Source of the DNA: Lachnospiraceae bacterium
GTDB taxonomy: Bacteria > Bacillota > Clostridia > Lachnospirales > Lachnospiraceae
Reading direction: 5' to 3'
Length of the DNA stretch: 64,000 bases
NCBI GenBank assembly: GCA_024681795.1
Contig: JAILAD010000020.1
Span: 62,001-126,000 of the forward strand
Under the pieces are notes generated by a model. That model saw only the letters and a list, made by a program, of their open reading frames with translations. It was not told where the DNA came from and did not search any database. Shown here in pieces: positions 9,143 through 18,145 of the stretch. Made by a program: the position numbers and the translations under genes. Numbering within the stretch: position 1 is the stretch's first letter; each line of letters begins with the position of its first letter.

Positions 9143-9844
9143 ATGGGAAACAAAAACTTATTAAAACCAAAGAAAAATAAACGTATGAATAAATATTCAT
9201 TGAAGAAGCAAATGACGGCTCTTTTCGCAGGCTGTACGGTTCTTGTTTTTCTTGCGGGCTGCAGCACTTCCGGCGGCAAACTGAATACTTCGAAGACACC
9301 CGGTGTAAATGATGTCCTGGAAGCACAGATTGCCGAAGAAGAATCGAAAAAAGAAGCGGAAAATTCAGATATAATCTCATCGGAAGGATTGGAGACCGCA
9401 TCGGAAGAAGCATCGGGAAGCGGAGAAGAACAGGCGATTCCGGGTACATTAACGGACGGTGCACCCGAACCCGGGGAAATAACTTCCGAGGTGGTTTTAA
9501 GTACAACGGAGGGAATCGATGTGGATTTGACGATTCTATCCTCTACCATGGTATACTCACAGGTGTATGACATGGTCAGCAAACCGGAAGATTATGAAGG
9601 AAAAATCATCCGAATGCAGGGTTATGTCGGTTCCTATGAGGATACGTTAACCGGAAATAAATATTACGGCTGCATCATTCAGGATGCAACGGCATGCTGT
9701 GCACAGGGAATCGAATTTGTTTTAAGCGACGGGCAGGAGTATCCGGCCGACAACGAGGACGTTACGGTAACCGGTGAATTCAGTACTTATGAGGAAGACG
9801 GATTCATTTACTGTACATTAAAAGATGCCAGACTGGAGCCGTGA
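9143..9844 (+). CDS. Lipoprotein with OB-like CC-containing domain, in zinc operon
   Basis: Up to 233 residues, function unknown. The start is uncertain: ATG 9143 or the in-frame ATG 9185, as neither has a good ribosome binding site; the nearest one (AAGGAA) serves a dead-end ATG at 9129 created by a duplication of AATAATGGGAAACAA. The hydrophobic stretch ends in LAGCS, a lipobox. A low-complexity Glu/Ser linker follows to about residue 115. The C-terminal 95 residues (YEGKIIRMQGYVG ... DATACCAQGIEFVL ... VTVTGEF) look like a small beta-barrel. The paired cysteines resemble the C-terminal domain of the DUF1980/YcgQ family, which occurs with zinc-regulated genes. Its place between znuB and the regulator suggests a metal-related envelope role. 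Confidence 0.75.
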   Translation: MGNKNLLKPKKNKRMNKYSLKKQMTALFAGCTVLVFLAGCSTSGGKLNTSKTPGVNDVLEAQIAEEESKKEAENSDIISSEGLETASEEASGSGEEQAIPGTLTDGAPEPGEITSEVVLSTTEGIDVDLTILSSTMVYSQVYDMVSKPEDYEGKIIRMQGYVGSYEDTLTGNKYYGCIIQDATACCAQGIEFVLSDGQEYPADNEDVTVTGEFSTYEEDGFIYCTLKDARLEP

Positions 9845-9873
9845 GAGGCGCGGGTCAAAAAAAGAGGACGAAG

Positions 9874-10545
9874 ATGAAAAAAAGAACATTGTATTTCGGA
9901 ATAGCGGGAGCAGGTGCCGTGCTTTTCCTTTTATTGATTGTTTTACTGAAAACCGTGGATGTTGCGGCGGCCGGACCGGCGGGAACCAGTGTGGGGTTTT
10001 CCCATATCAATGCATCCTTTCAGGCGGCACATACTTTCAATAAGACCTTTTATACCATCAGCAAACTGCTGGGTGTCGTGACGCTTGCGATGGCGGCATT
10101 CTTTGCCGGTGCGGGTGTGGTTCAGTGGATTACGAGAAAGAAACTTCTGAAGGTGGATTTGGAAATCCGGCTTCTCGCAGTGCTTTATGCGGCAATACTT
10201 GTACTTTACGTATTTTTTGAAAAAGTAATTATCAATTACCGTCCGATGATTATGCCGGACGGGGATGCACCGGAGGCATCTTTCCCGTCGACGCATACCT
10301 TCCTGGTCTGCATGATTATGGGAAGCGCAATTTTTGCATTCCGTAAAATGATTCAAAACGATATGTTAAGGCTCATCGTTCAGATACTCTGCGGTGTAAT
10401 CATTGTTGTCATGATTGTCACCAGGCTTCTTTGCGGGGTACACTGGCTGACGGATATTCTCGGCGGAATTTTACTGAGTACGGCGCTTGTATTTGCCTAC
10501 GCCGGAGTGGTTACGAAGGATAAAAAACATAAAGGGAAACACTGA
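9874..10545 (+). CDS. PAP2-family membrane phosphatase
   Basis: A 223-residue membrane protein of the phosphatidic acid phosphatase type 2 superfamily. ATG 9874 is chosen because AGAGGACGAAG precedes it; the longer frame from GTG 9841 overlaps the upstream stop. Hydrophobic segments alternate with the three phosphatase motifs: KVIINYRP, then PSTHTF, then TRLLCGVHWLTD with the catalytic histidine. The family removes phosphate from lipid or isoprenoid phosphates at the membrane surface. The substrate cannot be told from sequence. The gene lies inside the zinc operon and overlaps the regulator gene by one base (TGATG), so it is co-expressed; a link to zinc is not obvious. Confidence 0.85.
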   Translation: MKKRTLYFGIAGAGAVLFLLLIVLLKTVDVAAAGPAGTSVGFSHINASFQAAHTFNKTFYTISKLLGVVTLAMAAFFAGAGVVQWITRKKLLKVDLEIRLLAVLYAAILVLYVFFEKVIINYRPMIMPDGDAPEASFPSTHTFLVCMIMGSAIFAFRKMIQNDMLRLIVQILCGVIIVVMIVTRLLCGVHWLTDILGGILLSTALVFAYAGVVTKDKKHKGKH

Positions 10546-10967
10546 TGGCAATAAAACCAAAGTATAAAACCAAACAGAGGGAAGAACTTCTTGCATATCT
10601 CGAAACCATGCCGGGAGAGCATATTACGGCGGCGGATGTCTGCGATTACTTTAGGGGAAAAGGCGCACCGATTGCACAGGCGACGGTTTACAGACATCTG
10701 GAAAGCCTGGTGGATGAGGGGATTATCAACAAATACAATATTGATGCAAATACCCCTGCCTGCTTTGAATACATGAGGCCGCAGGACCACGAGGGAGCAA
10801 CGGTCTGCTATCACTGCAAATGTGAAAAATGCGGGAAACTCATTCACATGCACTGTGAGGAAATGCAGGAGATGGCGGAGCATCTCTTAAAAGAGCATTC
10901 GTTTACACTCGATCCGAAACGCACGATTTTATACGGTCTCTGCGAGGAGTGCGCGAATCTTTCATAA
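10545..10967 (+). CDS. zur: Fur-family regulator, probably zinc-responsive (Zur)
   Basis: A 140-residue Fur-family repressor: winged helix in the first 80 residues (QREELLAYL ... TAADVCDYF ... QATVYRHLESLVDEGII), then a metal-binding dimerisation half. The structural zinc site is visible as CEKC and CEEC; there is an extra Cys and His in the VCYHCKCEKC stretch. The ATG overlaps the stop of the PAP2 gene. Its position among zinc-transport genes, and two matching operators before znuA, argue for zinc as effector; ferric uptake regulation is the alternative. Autoregulation through the znuA promoter follows if the operon is transcribed as one. Confidence 0.88.
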   Translation: MAIKPKYKTKQREELLAYLETMPGEHITAADVCDYFRGKGAPIAQATVYRHLESLVDEGIINKYNIDANTPACFEYMRPQDHEGATVCYHCKCEKCGKLIHMHCEEMQEMAEHLLKEHSFTLDPKRTILYGLCEECANLS

Positions 10968-11003
10968 AGCAGGGTTCAAAACATCACACGAAAAGAGTAC
11001 AGC

Positions 11004-11750
11004 ATGAGTTTTATTGAAGCAAAAAACTTAAGCGTCGGCTACGAAAAAGAAGTCGTCGCGGAAAATATCAGCTTCGCCGTGGAAGAGGGCGATTATCTTT
11101 GCGTGGTCGGAGAGAACGGCTCCGGAAAGAGTACCCTGATGAAAACCCTTCTTCGTCTGCAGAAACCGCTTGCCGGAGAAATCCGCATCGGTGCGGAGGG
11201 AAAAGGGAAGGAAATCGGATATCTTCCGCAGCAGACCGTTGTGCAGAAGGATTTTCCGGCATCCGTAAAGGAAATCGTGTTGTCCGGATTTCAGAAAAAA
11301 TGCGGACTGCGGCCGTTTTATAACAAAGAAGAAAAACGGGAAGCCGAAGTCAACATGGAACGGATGGGCATTTCGGAGCTGCAGAACAGATGCTATCGGG
11401 ATTTATCCGGAGGGCAGCAGCAGAGAGTTCTTCTTGCAAGGGCGCTTTGCGCGGCGGGTGATTTGCTTTTGCTGGACGAGCCGGTCTCGGGACTGGATCC
11501 CAGGGTGACCGCGGATATGTATGAGCTGATTGAAAGCCTTAATAAAGAAGGCATTACGATTATTATGGTATCCCATGACATCGGGGCGGCAATCCGGTAT
11601 GCAAGTCATATTCTGCATATCGGGGAGACGATTTTCTTCGGAACAAAAGAGGAATACCTGGAAAGCCCGGAAGGAAAGTACTTCCTTGCAAGACAGAAGG
11701 AGTCCCGGGAGGAAAAAACAGATCATTCCGGGAGTGAATATTCCGCATAA
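11004..11750 (+). CDS. znuC: Zinc ABC transporter ATPase (ZnuC-like)
   Basis: A 248-residue ABC ATPase. Walker A is GENGSGKST (about residue 37), the Q-loop is YLPQQ, the signature is LSGGQQQR, Walker B is LLLLDEP, and the switch histidine is in MVSHD. It closes the operon begun at 7176 and supplies the energy for the ZnuA/ZnuB pair. Finding the ATPase four genes after the permease is unusual, as binding protein, permease and ATPase are generally adjacent. No terminator is visible in the 43 nt before metF. Confidence 0.92.
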   Translation: MSFIEAKNLSVGYEKEVVAENISFAVEEGDYLCVVGENGSGKSTLMKTLLRLQKPLAGEIRIGAEGKGKEIGYLPQQTVVQKDFPASVKEIVLSGFQKKCGLRPFYNKEEKREAEVNMERMGISELQNRCYRDLSGGQQQRVLLARALCAAGDLLLLDEPVSGLDPRVTADMYELIESLNKEGITIIMVSHDIGAAIRYASHILHIGETIFFGTKEEYLESPEGKYFLARQKESREEKTDHSGSEYSA

Positions 11751-11793
11751 AGCGGTTAATTGATAAAAGAGTTAAGTGTGAAAGGGAAACAGC

Positions 11794-12687
11794 ATGAAAA
11801 TCATCGACATTCTGAACCGGAAAAACATGTCACTTTCGTTTGAGGTTTTTCCTCCGAAAAAGGAAAGCAGTTTTGAAACGGTAAAAGCAACCGCGGAAAA
11901 AATCGCAGCCAACCGTCCTGCATTTATGAGTGTAACGTACGGAGCCGGCGGCGGAACGAGCCGGTACACGCTTGATATCGCAAAGGATATCGAGGCGGTT
12001 CATCAGGTTCCGACCCTGGCGCATCTTACATGCGTTTCTTCTTCCCGTGAGACGGTGAAGGAAAAAATCGAGGAAATACATGCCATGGGGCTTCAGAATA
12101 TCATGGCACTTCGCGGGGATCTGACACCGGAACTCGAAAAGACGGATTCTTCCACGTGGGATTACCGCCATGCCGTAGAACTGGTTCGCGAGATTAAGGA
12201 AAGCGGCCACGATTTCTGCATCGGAGCGGCCTGCTATCCGGAGGTTCATCCCGACAGCGCAAACCAGAGGGAGGATATTTTTTACCTGAAGGAAAAAGTG
12301 GATGCGGGCGTTGATTTTCTGACCACACAGATGGTATTTGACAATAATCTGTTCTTTAATTTTCTATATAAAATCAGGGAAGCCGGCATTACCGTGCCCG
12401 TTCTTCCCGGAATCATGCCGATTACGAATGCGAACCAGGTGGAGCGTGCCATCAAACTTTCCGGTTCCTTTATGCCGCAGCGTTTCAAATCAATCGTTGA
12501 TTATTTCGGATCCGATCCGGATGCCATGAAGCAGGCCGGAATCGCTTATGCCACGGACCAGATTATCGATTTATATGCGAACGGCATTACAAATGTACAC
12601 GTATATTCCATGAATAAGCCCGATGTTGCGGAAGCAATCATGAATAATCTGTCCGCAATTTTATGGAAGGATTTCGGTGTGAAGTAA
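11794..12687 (+). CDS. metF: Methylenetetrahydrofolate reductase
   Basis: A 297-residue flavoenzyme of the MetF family, which reduces 5,10-methylene-THF to 5-methyl-THF for methionine synthesis. Seen directly: SLSFEVFPPKKE near the N-terminus, SVTYGAGGG, HLTCVSSSR, MALRGDLTP and ACYPEVHP, all in family order, then FLTTQMVFDN and VLPGIMPITN. The length matches the short bacterial type. AAAGGGAAAC precedes the ATG. No methionine synthase is adjacent. Whether it is read from the zinc operon or has its own promoter cannot be told. Confidence 0.95.
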   Translation: MKIIDILNRKNMSLSFEVFPPKKESSFETVKATAEKIAANRPAFMSVTYGAGGGTSRYTLDIAKDIEAVHQVPTLAHLTCVSSSRETVKEKIEEIHAMGLQNIMALRGDLTPELEKTDSSTWDYRHAVELVREIKESGHDFCIGAACYPEVHPDSANQREDIFYLKEKVDAGVDFLTTQMVFDNNLFFNFLYKIREAGITVPVLPGIMPITNANQVERAIKLSGSFMPQRFKSIVDYFGSDPDAMKQAGIAYATDQIIDLYANGITNVHVYSMNKPDVAEAIMNNLSAILWKDFGVK

Positions 12688-12710
12688 TCTCCCGGAAAAT
12701 GCCCCGCTTC

Positions 12711-12739
12711 TTGATAAAATCCGCAAAATATAGTAGAAT
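12711..12739 (+). promoter_or_regulatory. Promoter before the GH13 gene
   Basis: TTGATA (12711-12716), a 17-nt spacer and TAGAAT (12734-12739), about 65 nt before the translation start at 12804. Confidence 0.65.
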
Positions 12740-12803
12740 GAATTTTGTATGAGTACAGAATACGGAATCCTTTTTACGGGATTTGAAGCGGGAGGGTATA
12801 TTT

Positions 12804-15131
12804 TTGAATATAGCCCAGAGTATCGAAATCGAAAAAAGAATGCACTATATTGCGAGCATGCGGCCTATTTTAAATAAGCGTGCTCTTTTTTCCGATACGA
12901 CTTCTTCATTTGTGACGCCGACCGAGCCGGAAGCCGGCGAGACGGTCAGTATCCGGTTCCGTACAGGAAAAAATAACGTGGATCTTGTCAATCTCATGGT
13001 AAAGGGCGAGGCGCTTACCATGAAGAAATGCAATTCCGACGACTATTTTGATTTTTATGAATGTGAGCTTACCATGCCGGAGGAAACCCTGGAGTACTAT
13101 TTCGAGGTGAAGGTCGGCAAAATCTGCTTTTTCTATAATGCCAGAGGCATTACCAAGGAATTGCAGGATTACTATATGTTTCGGATTATTCCCGGTTTCC
13201 ATACGCCGAAATGGGCGAAGGGAGCCGTCATGTATCAGATCTATGTGGACCGCTTTTATAACGGCGATCCCACCAATGACGTGGAGTCCCACGAATATCT
13301 TTATTTAGGTGATTATTCCGAGCAGGTAACCGACTGGAACAAATACCCGGCACAGATGGGTGTGCGGGAATTTTACGGCGGGGACCTGCAGGGTGTTCTG
13401 GACAAAATGGATTATCTTGAGGATCTCGGTATCGACGTCATTTATTTCAATCCGCTTTTTGTTTCCCCGTCCAACCACAAATACGATATTCAGGATTATG
13501 ATTATATCGATCCCCATATCGGTAAAATCGTGGATGACAGAGGGGAACTCTTACGCGACGATCAGCGTGAAAACCGTTTTGCAACCAAATATATCAACCG
13601 TGTGGCAAACAAGGCGAATCTGGAAGCTTCCAACGAACTGTTTGCAAAGCTTGTCGAAGAAGCTCACCGAAGAGGTATCCGGGTTATTCTGGACGGCGTG
13701 TTCAATCATTGCGGTTCCTTCAATAAGTGGCTTGATAAAGAAAGAATTTACGAGGACCAGAAGGGATATAAAAAGGGCGCGTACATTTCCAAGGACAGCC
13801 CGTATCACGATTATTTCCGCTTCTATCACGATGAATGGCCCTATAACCATACCTATGACGGCTGGTGGGGGCATGATACTCTGCCGAAACTGAATTACGA
13901 AGGCAGCAGGGAATTATACGATTATATCCTTTATATTGGGAAAAAATGGGTATCCCCTCCGTATAACGCAGACGGCTGGAGGCTTGACGTGGCCGCGGAT
14001 CTGGGGCATTCTCCGGAATTCAATCACCGGTTCTGGAAGGATTTCAGAAAGGCCGTTAAAGAAGCAAATCCCGATGCAGTTATCCTGGCGGAGCATTACG
14101 GAACGCCGAGAGAGTGGTTAAAGGGCGATGAGTGGGATACGGTTATGAACTATGATGCTTTTATGGAACCGGTTACCTGGTTTTTGACCGGTATGCAGAA
14201 GCACAGCGACGATTACCGGGAGGATCTGCTCGGCAACTCCGGTTCATTCTGGGGAGCAATGGAACATCACGGCACGAATTTTACCTATCCGTCCCTGATG
14301 GTTTCCATGAACGAACTCAGTAACCACGATCATTCCAGATTCCTTACCAGGACAAATCACAAGGTCGGAAGAATGCATACCCTCGGAAGCCATGCTGCCG
14401 AGGAGGGTGTAAATAAAGCCGTTTTGAGGGAGGCCGTCGTCATGCAGATGACATGGCCGGGAGCCCCGACCATTTACTACGGCGACGAGGCGGGTGTCTG
14501 CGGATTTACGGATCCCGACAACAGAAGAACGTATCCCTGGGGCAATGAGGATCATGAGTTAATCCGTTTCCACAAGGAAATGATCCGGATTCATAAAGAA
14601 CACAGGGAACTTCGCACGGGATCGCTTATGAAGCTTGGTGCGGACTATAATTTTATCGCGTACGGACGATTCAAACTCGGACACCAGACGGTGGTGCTTG
14701 TAAATAACAATCACTATGACGTTGAGAAAAAAATCAGTGTCTGGGAACTCGGCGTACACAAAAATTCAATGTTTACGCAGGTTATGATGACCTTTGACTC
14801 CGGCTTTACGACCGATCCGATGGAGGTTTCGGTGGAGAAGGGTTGTATTCAGGTGCATATGCCGCCGTTTTCCGCAATGGTTATCTGCGGTAACGACAAA
14901 CTGAAGTGTGAGAATTTAGACACCCCGTATGCACTGGGCGTTCCGGATATAGATATTCCGGAGGATGCGCTGGGAATGCGCTTCTTATCCGGTAAGGAGG
15001 TTCGTGACAAGAGCTTTACGGATATGAAGATTCGCGAAAGAAAGAAGAAGAAGGAGAAGGAATTCAGGCAGATTAAGAATAAAATCCTGAAAGCCGAAGG
15101 GGTAAAAAAAGAAACGGGGGACGATTCATGA
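12804..15131 (+). CDS. GH13 alpha-glucan hydrolase, neopullulanase/cyclomaltodextrinase type
   Basis: A 775-residue glycosidase of family GH13. The TTG at 12804 is chosen over the TTG at 12783 because GGGAGGG (12790-12796) sits 7 nt before it. The first 130 residues form a beta-sandwich-like domain of the type found in neopullulanases. The barrel shows YQIYVDRF, DLQGVLDKMDYLEDLG and VIFNH-like VFNHCG, with nucleophile Asp395 (WRLDVAAD), acid/base Glu430 (ILAEHYG) and stabiliser Asp509 (SNHDHSR). No signal peptide is seen, so it should act on imported maltodextrins in the cytoplasm. A Lys-rich tail of about 50 residues follows the usual C-terminal domain. The stop overlaps the next start (ATGA), coupling it to the regulator. 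Confidence 0.9.
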   Translation: MNIAQSIEIEKRMHYIASMRPILNKRALFSDTTSSFVTPTEPEAGETVSIRFRTGKNNVDLVNLMVKGEALTMKKCNSDDYFDFYECELTMPEETLEYYFEVKVGKICFFYNARGITKELQDYYMFRIIPGFHTPKWAKGAVMYQIYVDRFYNGDPTNDVESHEYLYLGDYSEQVTDWNKYPAQMGVREFYGGDLQGVLDKMDYLEDLGIDVIYFNPLFVSPSNHKYDIQDYDYIDPHIGKIVDDRGELLRDDQRENRFATKYINRVANKANLEASNELFAKLVEEAHRRGIRVILDGVFNHCGSFNKWLDKERIYEDQKGYKKGAYISKDSPYHDYFRFYHDEWPYNHTYDGWWGHDTLPKLNYEGSRELYDYILYIGKKWVSPPYNADGWRLDVAADLGHSPEFNHRFWKDFRKAVKEANPDAVILAEHYGTPREWLKGDEWDTVMNYDAFMEPVTWFLTGMQKHSDDYREDLLGNSGSFWGAMEHHGTNFTYPSLMVSMNELSNHDHSRFLTRTNHKVGRMHTLGSHAAEEGVNKAVLREAVVMQMTWPGAPTIYYGDEAGVCGFTDPDNRRTYPWGNEDHELIRFHKEMIRIHKEHRELRTGSLMKLGADYNFIAYGRFKLGHQTVVLVNNNHYDVEKKISVWELGVHKNSMFTQVMMTFDSGFTTDPMEVSVEKGCIQVHMPPFSAMVICGNDKLKCENLDTPYALGVPDIDIPEDALGMRFLSGKEVRDKSFTDMKIRERKKKKEKEFRQIKNKILKAEGVKKETGDDS

Positions 15132-16210
15132 TTACAAAGCAGATAATCCAGACCTGTCTTGATGATTTGAAGGAACTTACCAAAGTTGAATTTGCGGTAA
15201 TTGATACACAGGGTATTGTGCTTGCCGGAAATTTTGAGAAGGATAACTACGACGTGGAAATGATGAAATCCTTCTTTGAATCACCCGCTGACAGCCAGAT
15301 TATCGGCGGCAATTACCTGTTCAAGGTAATGGAAGATGATGAGCCGGTGTATGTGCTGATTTCCCACGGCAATCAGTCCGAGGGATACGTGATGGGTAAA
15401 ATCGCCGTAAACCACCTTGAGCAGCTGCTGGTGGCTTACAAGGAACAGTTCGATCACACGAATTTTATCCAGAATCTTTTGCTGGATAATCTTCTTCTGG
15501 TGGATATCTACAATCAGGCAAAGAAGCTCGGAATCCCGCAGAAAGCAAGGCGCGTGGTCTTCATGGTGGAGGTTTCTTCCGATGAGGGAAACGAGGCGCT
15601 TCATGCCATCAAGACGGCATTTTCCGAAAAAATGGACGACTATTCGCTTGCCGTTGAGGAAAACGGAGTCATTCTCGTGCATACCCTGGAGGATGACGAA
15701 AAGGCCGAGGATATGATGAATATCGCCGGCATGCTGGAAGATCTGATGAATACGGAAGTTATGCTGAAGGCAAGAATATCCTACGGAACCATTGTCGAGG
15801 AAATCAGGGAACTTTCGAAATCCTATAAGGAAGCGAGAATGGCGCTTGACGTCGGCAAGATTTTCTACAGTGAGCAGAGAGTTCACTCCTATGACGCACT
15901 GGGAATCGGCCGTCTGATTTACCAGCTTCCCGCAAATTTATGCAAGCTTTTTATTGAAGAGATTTACGGAGAAAATCTTCCGAAAGAAGTGGATGAGGAT
16001 ATTCTTCATACGGCGACGGTCTTTCTGGACAACAACCTGAACGTTTCCGAGACTGCCCGCCAGCTTTACATTCACAGAAATACACTGGTTTACAGGATTG
16101 AGAAACTGAAATCGGCAACGGGACTGGACGTGCGTATTTTCGATGACGCGCTGACATTCAAGATTGCGACCATGGTTTCAAGTTATATCCAATATATCGA
16201 GAAACAGTAG
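15128..16210 (+). CDS. PucR/CdaR-type transcriptional regulator
   Basis: A 360-residue regulator. The C-terminal 60 residues (LDNNLNVSETARQLYIHRNTLVYRIEKLKSATGLD) are the PucR-type helix-turn-helix typical of CdaR sugar-diacid regulators. The middle is a GGDEF-like-fold/CdaR region (about 140-270), and the N-terminal 130 residues look like a small-ligand sensing domain (VIDTQGIVLAGNF). The effector is unknown. It overlaps the GH13 gene by 4 nt, so it is co-translated with it and might report on alpha-glucan use, though family members usually respond to acids or purines. Confidence 0.85.
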   Translation: MITKQIIQTCLDDLKELTKVEFAVIDTQGIVLAGNFEKDNYDVEMMKSFFESPADSQIIGGNYLFKVMEDDEPVYVLISHGNQSEGYVMGKIAVNHLEQLLVAYKEQFDHTNFIQNLLLDNLLLVDIYNQAKKLGIPQKARRVVFMVEVSSDEGNEALHAIKTAFSEKMDDYSLAVEENGVILVHTLEDDEKAEDMMNIAGMLEDLMNTEVMLKARISYGTIVEEIRELSKSYKEARMALDVGKIFYSEQRVHSYDALGIGRLIYQLPANLCKLFIEEIYGENLPKEVDEDILHTATVFLDNNLNVSETARQLYIHRNTLVYRIEKLKSATGLDVRIFDDALTFKIATMVSSYIQYIEKQ

Positions 16211-16217
16211 GAGAATT

Positions 16218-16955
16218 ATGGAAATACACGGATTTAACAAAACCACATTGCTGGACTATCCGGAACATGTGGCATGTACGGTATTTACGGGGCATTGCAA
16301 TATGCGATGCCCGTTTTGTCATAACGGGGATCTGGTGCTGATGCCGGGCGGACAGCCTGCGGTATCGGAAGAGGAATTCTTCGCATTTTTAAACAAGAGA
16401 AAAAATGTCCTGGAGGGAGTTGCGATTACGGGCGGAGAACCGACACTGCAAAAGGACCTGCCGGTGTTTATCGCAAAGATTAAAGAGACGGGTCTTTTGG
16501 TAAAGCTTGATTCCAACGGAATGAAGCCGGAGATTTTAAGAACCCTGATTGAGGAAAAACTTGTGGACTACCTGGCGATGGATATCAAGTCTGACAAGGC
16601 ACATTACGGCGAGTGCACGGGACTTCCGGGGATTGATCTGAAGCCCGTGGAGGAAAGCGTCAGTCTCCTGATGGAGAACCGGGTGCCTTATGAATTCAGG
16701 ACTACGGTGTTAAAACCTTTTCACAACAGGGAGACGTTCGAGGGAATTGCGGACTGGATCGGAGGGTGCGAGAGGTATTTTCTGCAGTCCTATGTTGATT
16801 CCCACAGAATTCTGAGGGATTTTCTGCCGGATGAGGAAAAGGCAAAGTACCCTGCGGAGTTTACGGCATACACCCCGGAGGAGATGAAGGAGTTTGAAAT
16901 GCTTCTTTTAAACCGGGGAATGAAGAGCGTACACGTAAGGGGCATCGCGGAGTGA
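16218..16955 (+). CDS. nrdG: Radical SAM activase, anaerobic ribonucleotide reductase type (NrdG-like)
   Basis: A 245-residue iron-sulfur protein. The radical SAM cluster motif CNMRCPFC is near residue 30, preceded by KTTLLDYPEHVACTVFTGHC, a pattern of the NrdG2/PflA-like activases that install a glycyl radical on class III ribonucleotide reductase. AITGGEPTL binds SAM. ATG 16218 has TAGGAGAA just upstream. No nrdD is nearby, so the partner is elsewhere or the target is another glycyl-radical enzyme. The last 32 nt of the gene are duplicated right after the stop. Confidence 0.85.
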   Translation: MEIHGFNKTTLLDYPEHVACTVFTGHCNMRCPFCHNGDLVLMPGGQPAVSEEEFFAFLNKRKNVLEGVAITGGEPTLQKDLPVFIAKIKETGLLVKLDSNGMKPEILRTLIEEKLVDYLAMDIKSDKAHYGECTGLPGIDLKPVEESVSLLMENRVPYEFRTTVLKPFHNRETFEGIADWIGGCERYFLQSYVDSHRILRDFLPDEEKAKYPAEFTAYTPEEMKEFEMLLLNRGMKSVHVRGIAE

Positions 16956-16984
16956 AGAGCGTTCAACTAAGGGGCATCGCGGAG
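16921..16984 (+). repeat. 32-nt tandem duplication at the end of the nrdG-like gene
   Basis: 16921-16952 and 16953-16984 are near-identical 32-nt units (TGAAGAGCG...GGGGCATCGCGGAG). The first encodes the last residues of the protein. The second begins with the stop codon and is untranslated. Confidence 0.9.
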
Positions 16985-17056
16985 TGAAAAAAGGAAGAAT
17001 TTTCCCTGCCGGAAGGGTATGAGAAGTGCTTTTCGGGAGGCTGGTTTTCGGAAAGA

Positions 17057-18031
17057 ATGGAAAGCGGCAGGCCGGGTGATATGAGATGTAATTTATGTCC
17101 GAGAAAATGTAATATTGAGCGACCGGAGCATGCGGGTGAAACGGTAAGAAATTTTTGCGGCGAAGGAAATACCATGCGTATTTCCCGCGCCGCTTTGCAT
17201 TTCTGGGAGGAACCCTGCATCAGCGGAAGCCGCGGAAGCGGGGCGGTATTTTTTACCGGCTGTAATTTAAAATGCATCTACTGCCAGAATGCGGCGATTT
17301 CCGAAAACGGGAAAGGCCGGGAAGTAAGTCCCGAAGAGCTTTGTGAGATTTTCTTTGATCTGAAAAAGCAGGGGGCGAACAACATCAATCTTGTGACACC
17401 GTCCCATTTTGTGCCGGGGATTGTTTCGGCAATCAGGCTCTCGAAGGAGAGGGGATTTGACCTGCCTTTTGTCTGCAATTCTTCTGCGTACGAATCCGTG
17501 GAAACCTTAAAAATGCTGGACGGACTGATTGACATTTACCTTCCGGATTTTAAGTACACGGATACGACGATGGCCGCAAATTATTCGCATGCAAAGGACT
17601 ATCCCGTTGTCGCGAAAGCTGCAATTGCAGAGATGATGCGGCAGGTACCGTTTCCGTTTTTTGATGCGGAAAAGACGGGAACGGAGGAGCCAAAGGAGGA
17701 ATACCGGATTATGAAAAAAGGGGTTATTATCCGGCATCTTGTGCTGCCTCTCGGGGTAAAGAATTCTCTTGCGGTGATTGATTACTTAAATGAAACTTAC
17801 GGTCCTTCCGTATATATATCCGTCATGAGCCAGTATACACCGCTTTATGACGTGCCGGGTGCTCTGACGGAGGCACAGAGAAAAAGGCTTTCGGCATTTC
17901 CGGCGCTTCACCGGAAGGTAACGAAACGGGAGTATGAGAAAGTGCTTTCCCACTGCATGGAGCTCGGGCTTGAGAACGTGTTTATACAGGAGGGAGATGT
18001 GGCGAAGGAAAGTTTTATTCCGCCGTTTTGA
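17057..18031 (+). CDS. Radical SAM protein, PflX-like
   Basis: A 324-residue iron-sulfur protein of the PflX/COG1313 type. An N-terminal CxxCxxxC (MRCNLCPRKC) that may hold an extra cluster is followed by the radical SAM motif CNLKCIYC near residue 80, then NNINLVTPSHF and LPDFKY, which mark the family. The molecular function of PflX proteins is not established; activation of a glycyl-radical enzyme is the usual guess. The start at 17057 has GGAAAG close by; ATG 17081 is an alternative. It follows the NrdG-like gene by about 100 nt and may share its transcript. Confidence 0.82.
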   Translation: MESGRPGDMRCNLCPRKCNIERPEHAGETVRNFCGEGNTMRISRAALHFWEEPCISGSRGSGAVFFTGCNLKCIYCQNAAISENGKGREVSPEELCEIFFDLKKQGANNINLVTPSHFVPGIVSAIRLSKERGFDLPFVCNSSAYESVETLKMLDGLIDIYLPDFKYTDTTMAANYSHAKDYPVVAKAAIAEMMRQVPFPFFDAEKTGTEEPKEEYRIMKKGVIIRHLVLPLGVKNSLAVIDYLNETYGPSVYISVMSQYTPLYDVPGALTEAQRKRLSAFPALHRKVTKREYEKVLSHCMELGLENVFIQEGDVAKESFIPPF

Positions 18032-18145
18032 GCCCCCCGGTTCATTTGTCGCTTCACAGGCGACCGCAGGGTCCGTACAAAATCATATACTTATCTCAAC
18101 AAAATACAAAACACGAAAGCCGAAAGGCGGATAAGGAGGCAGTAT

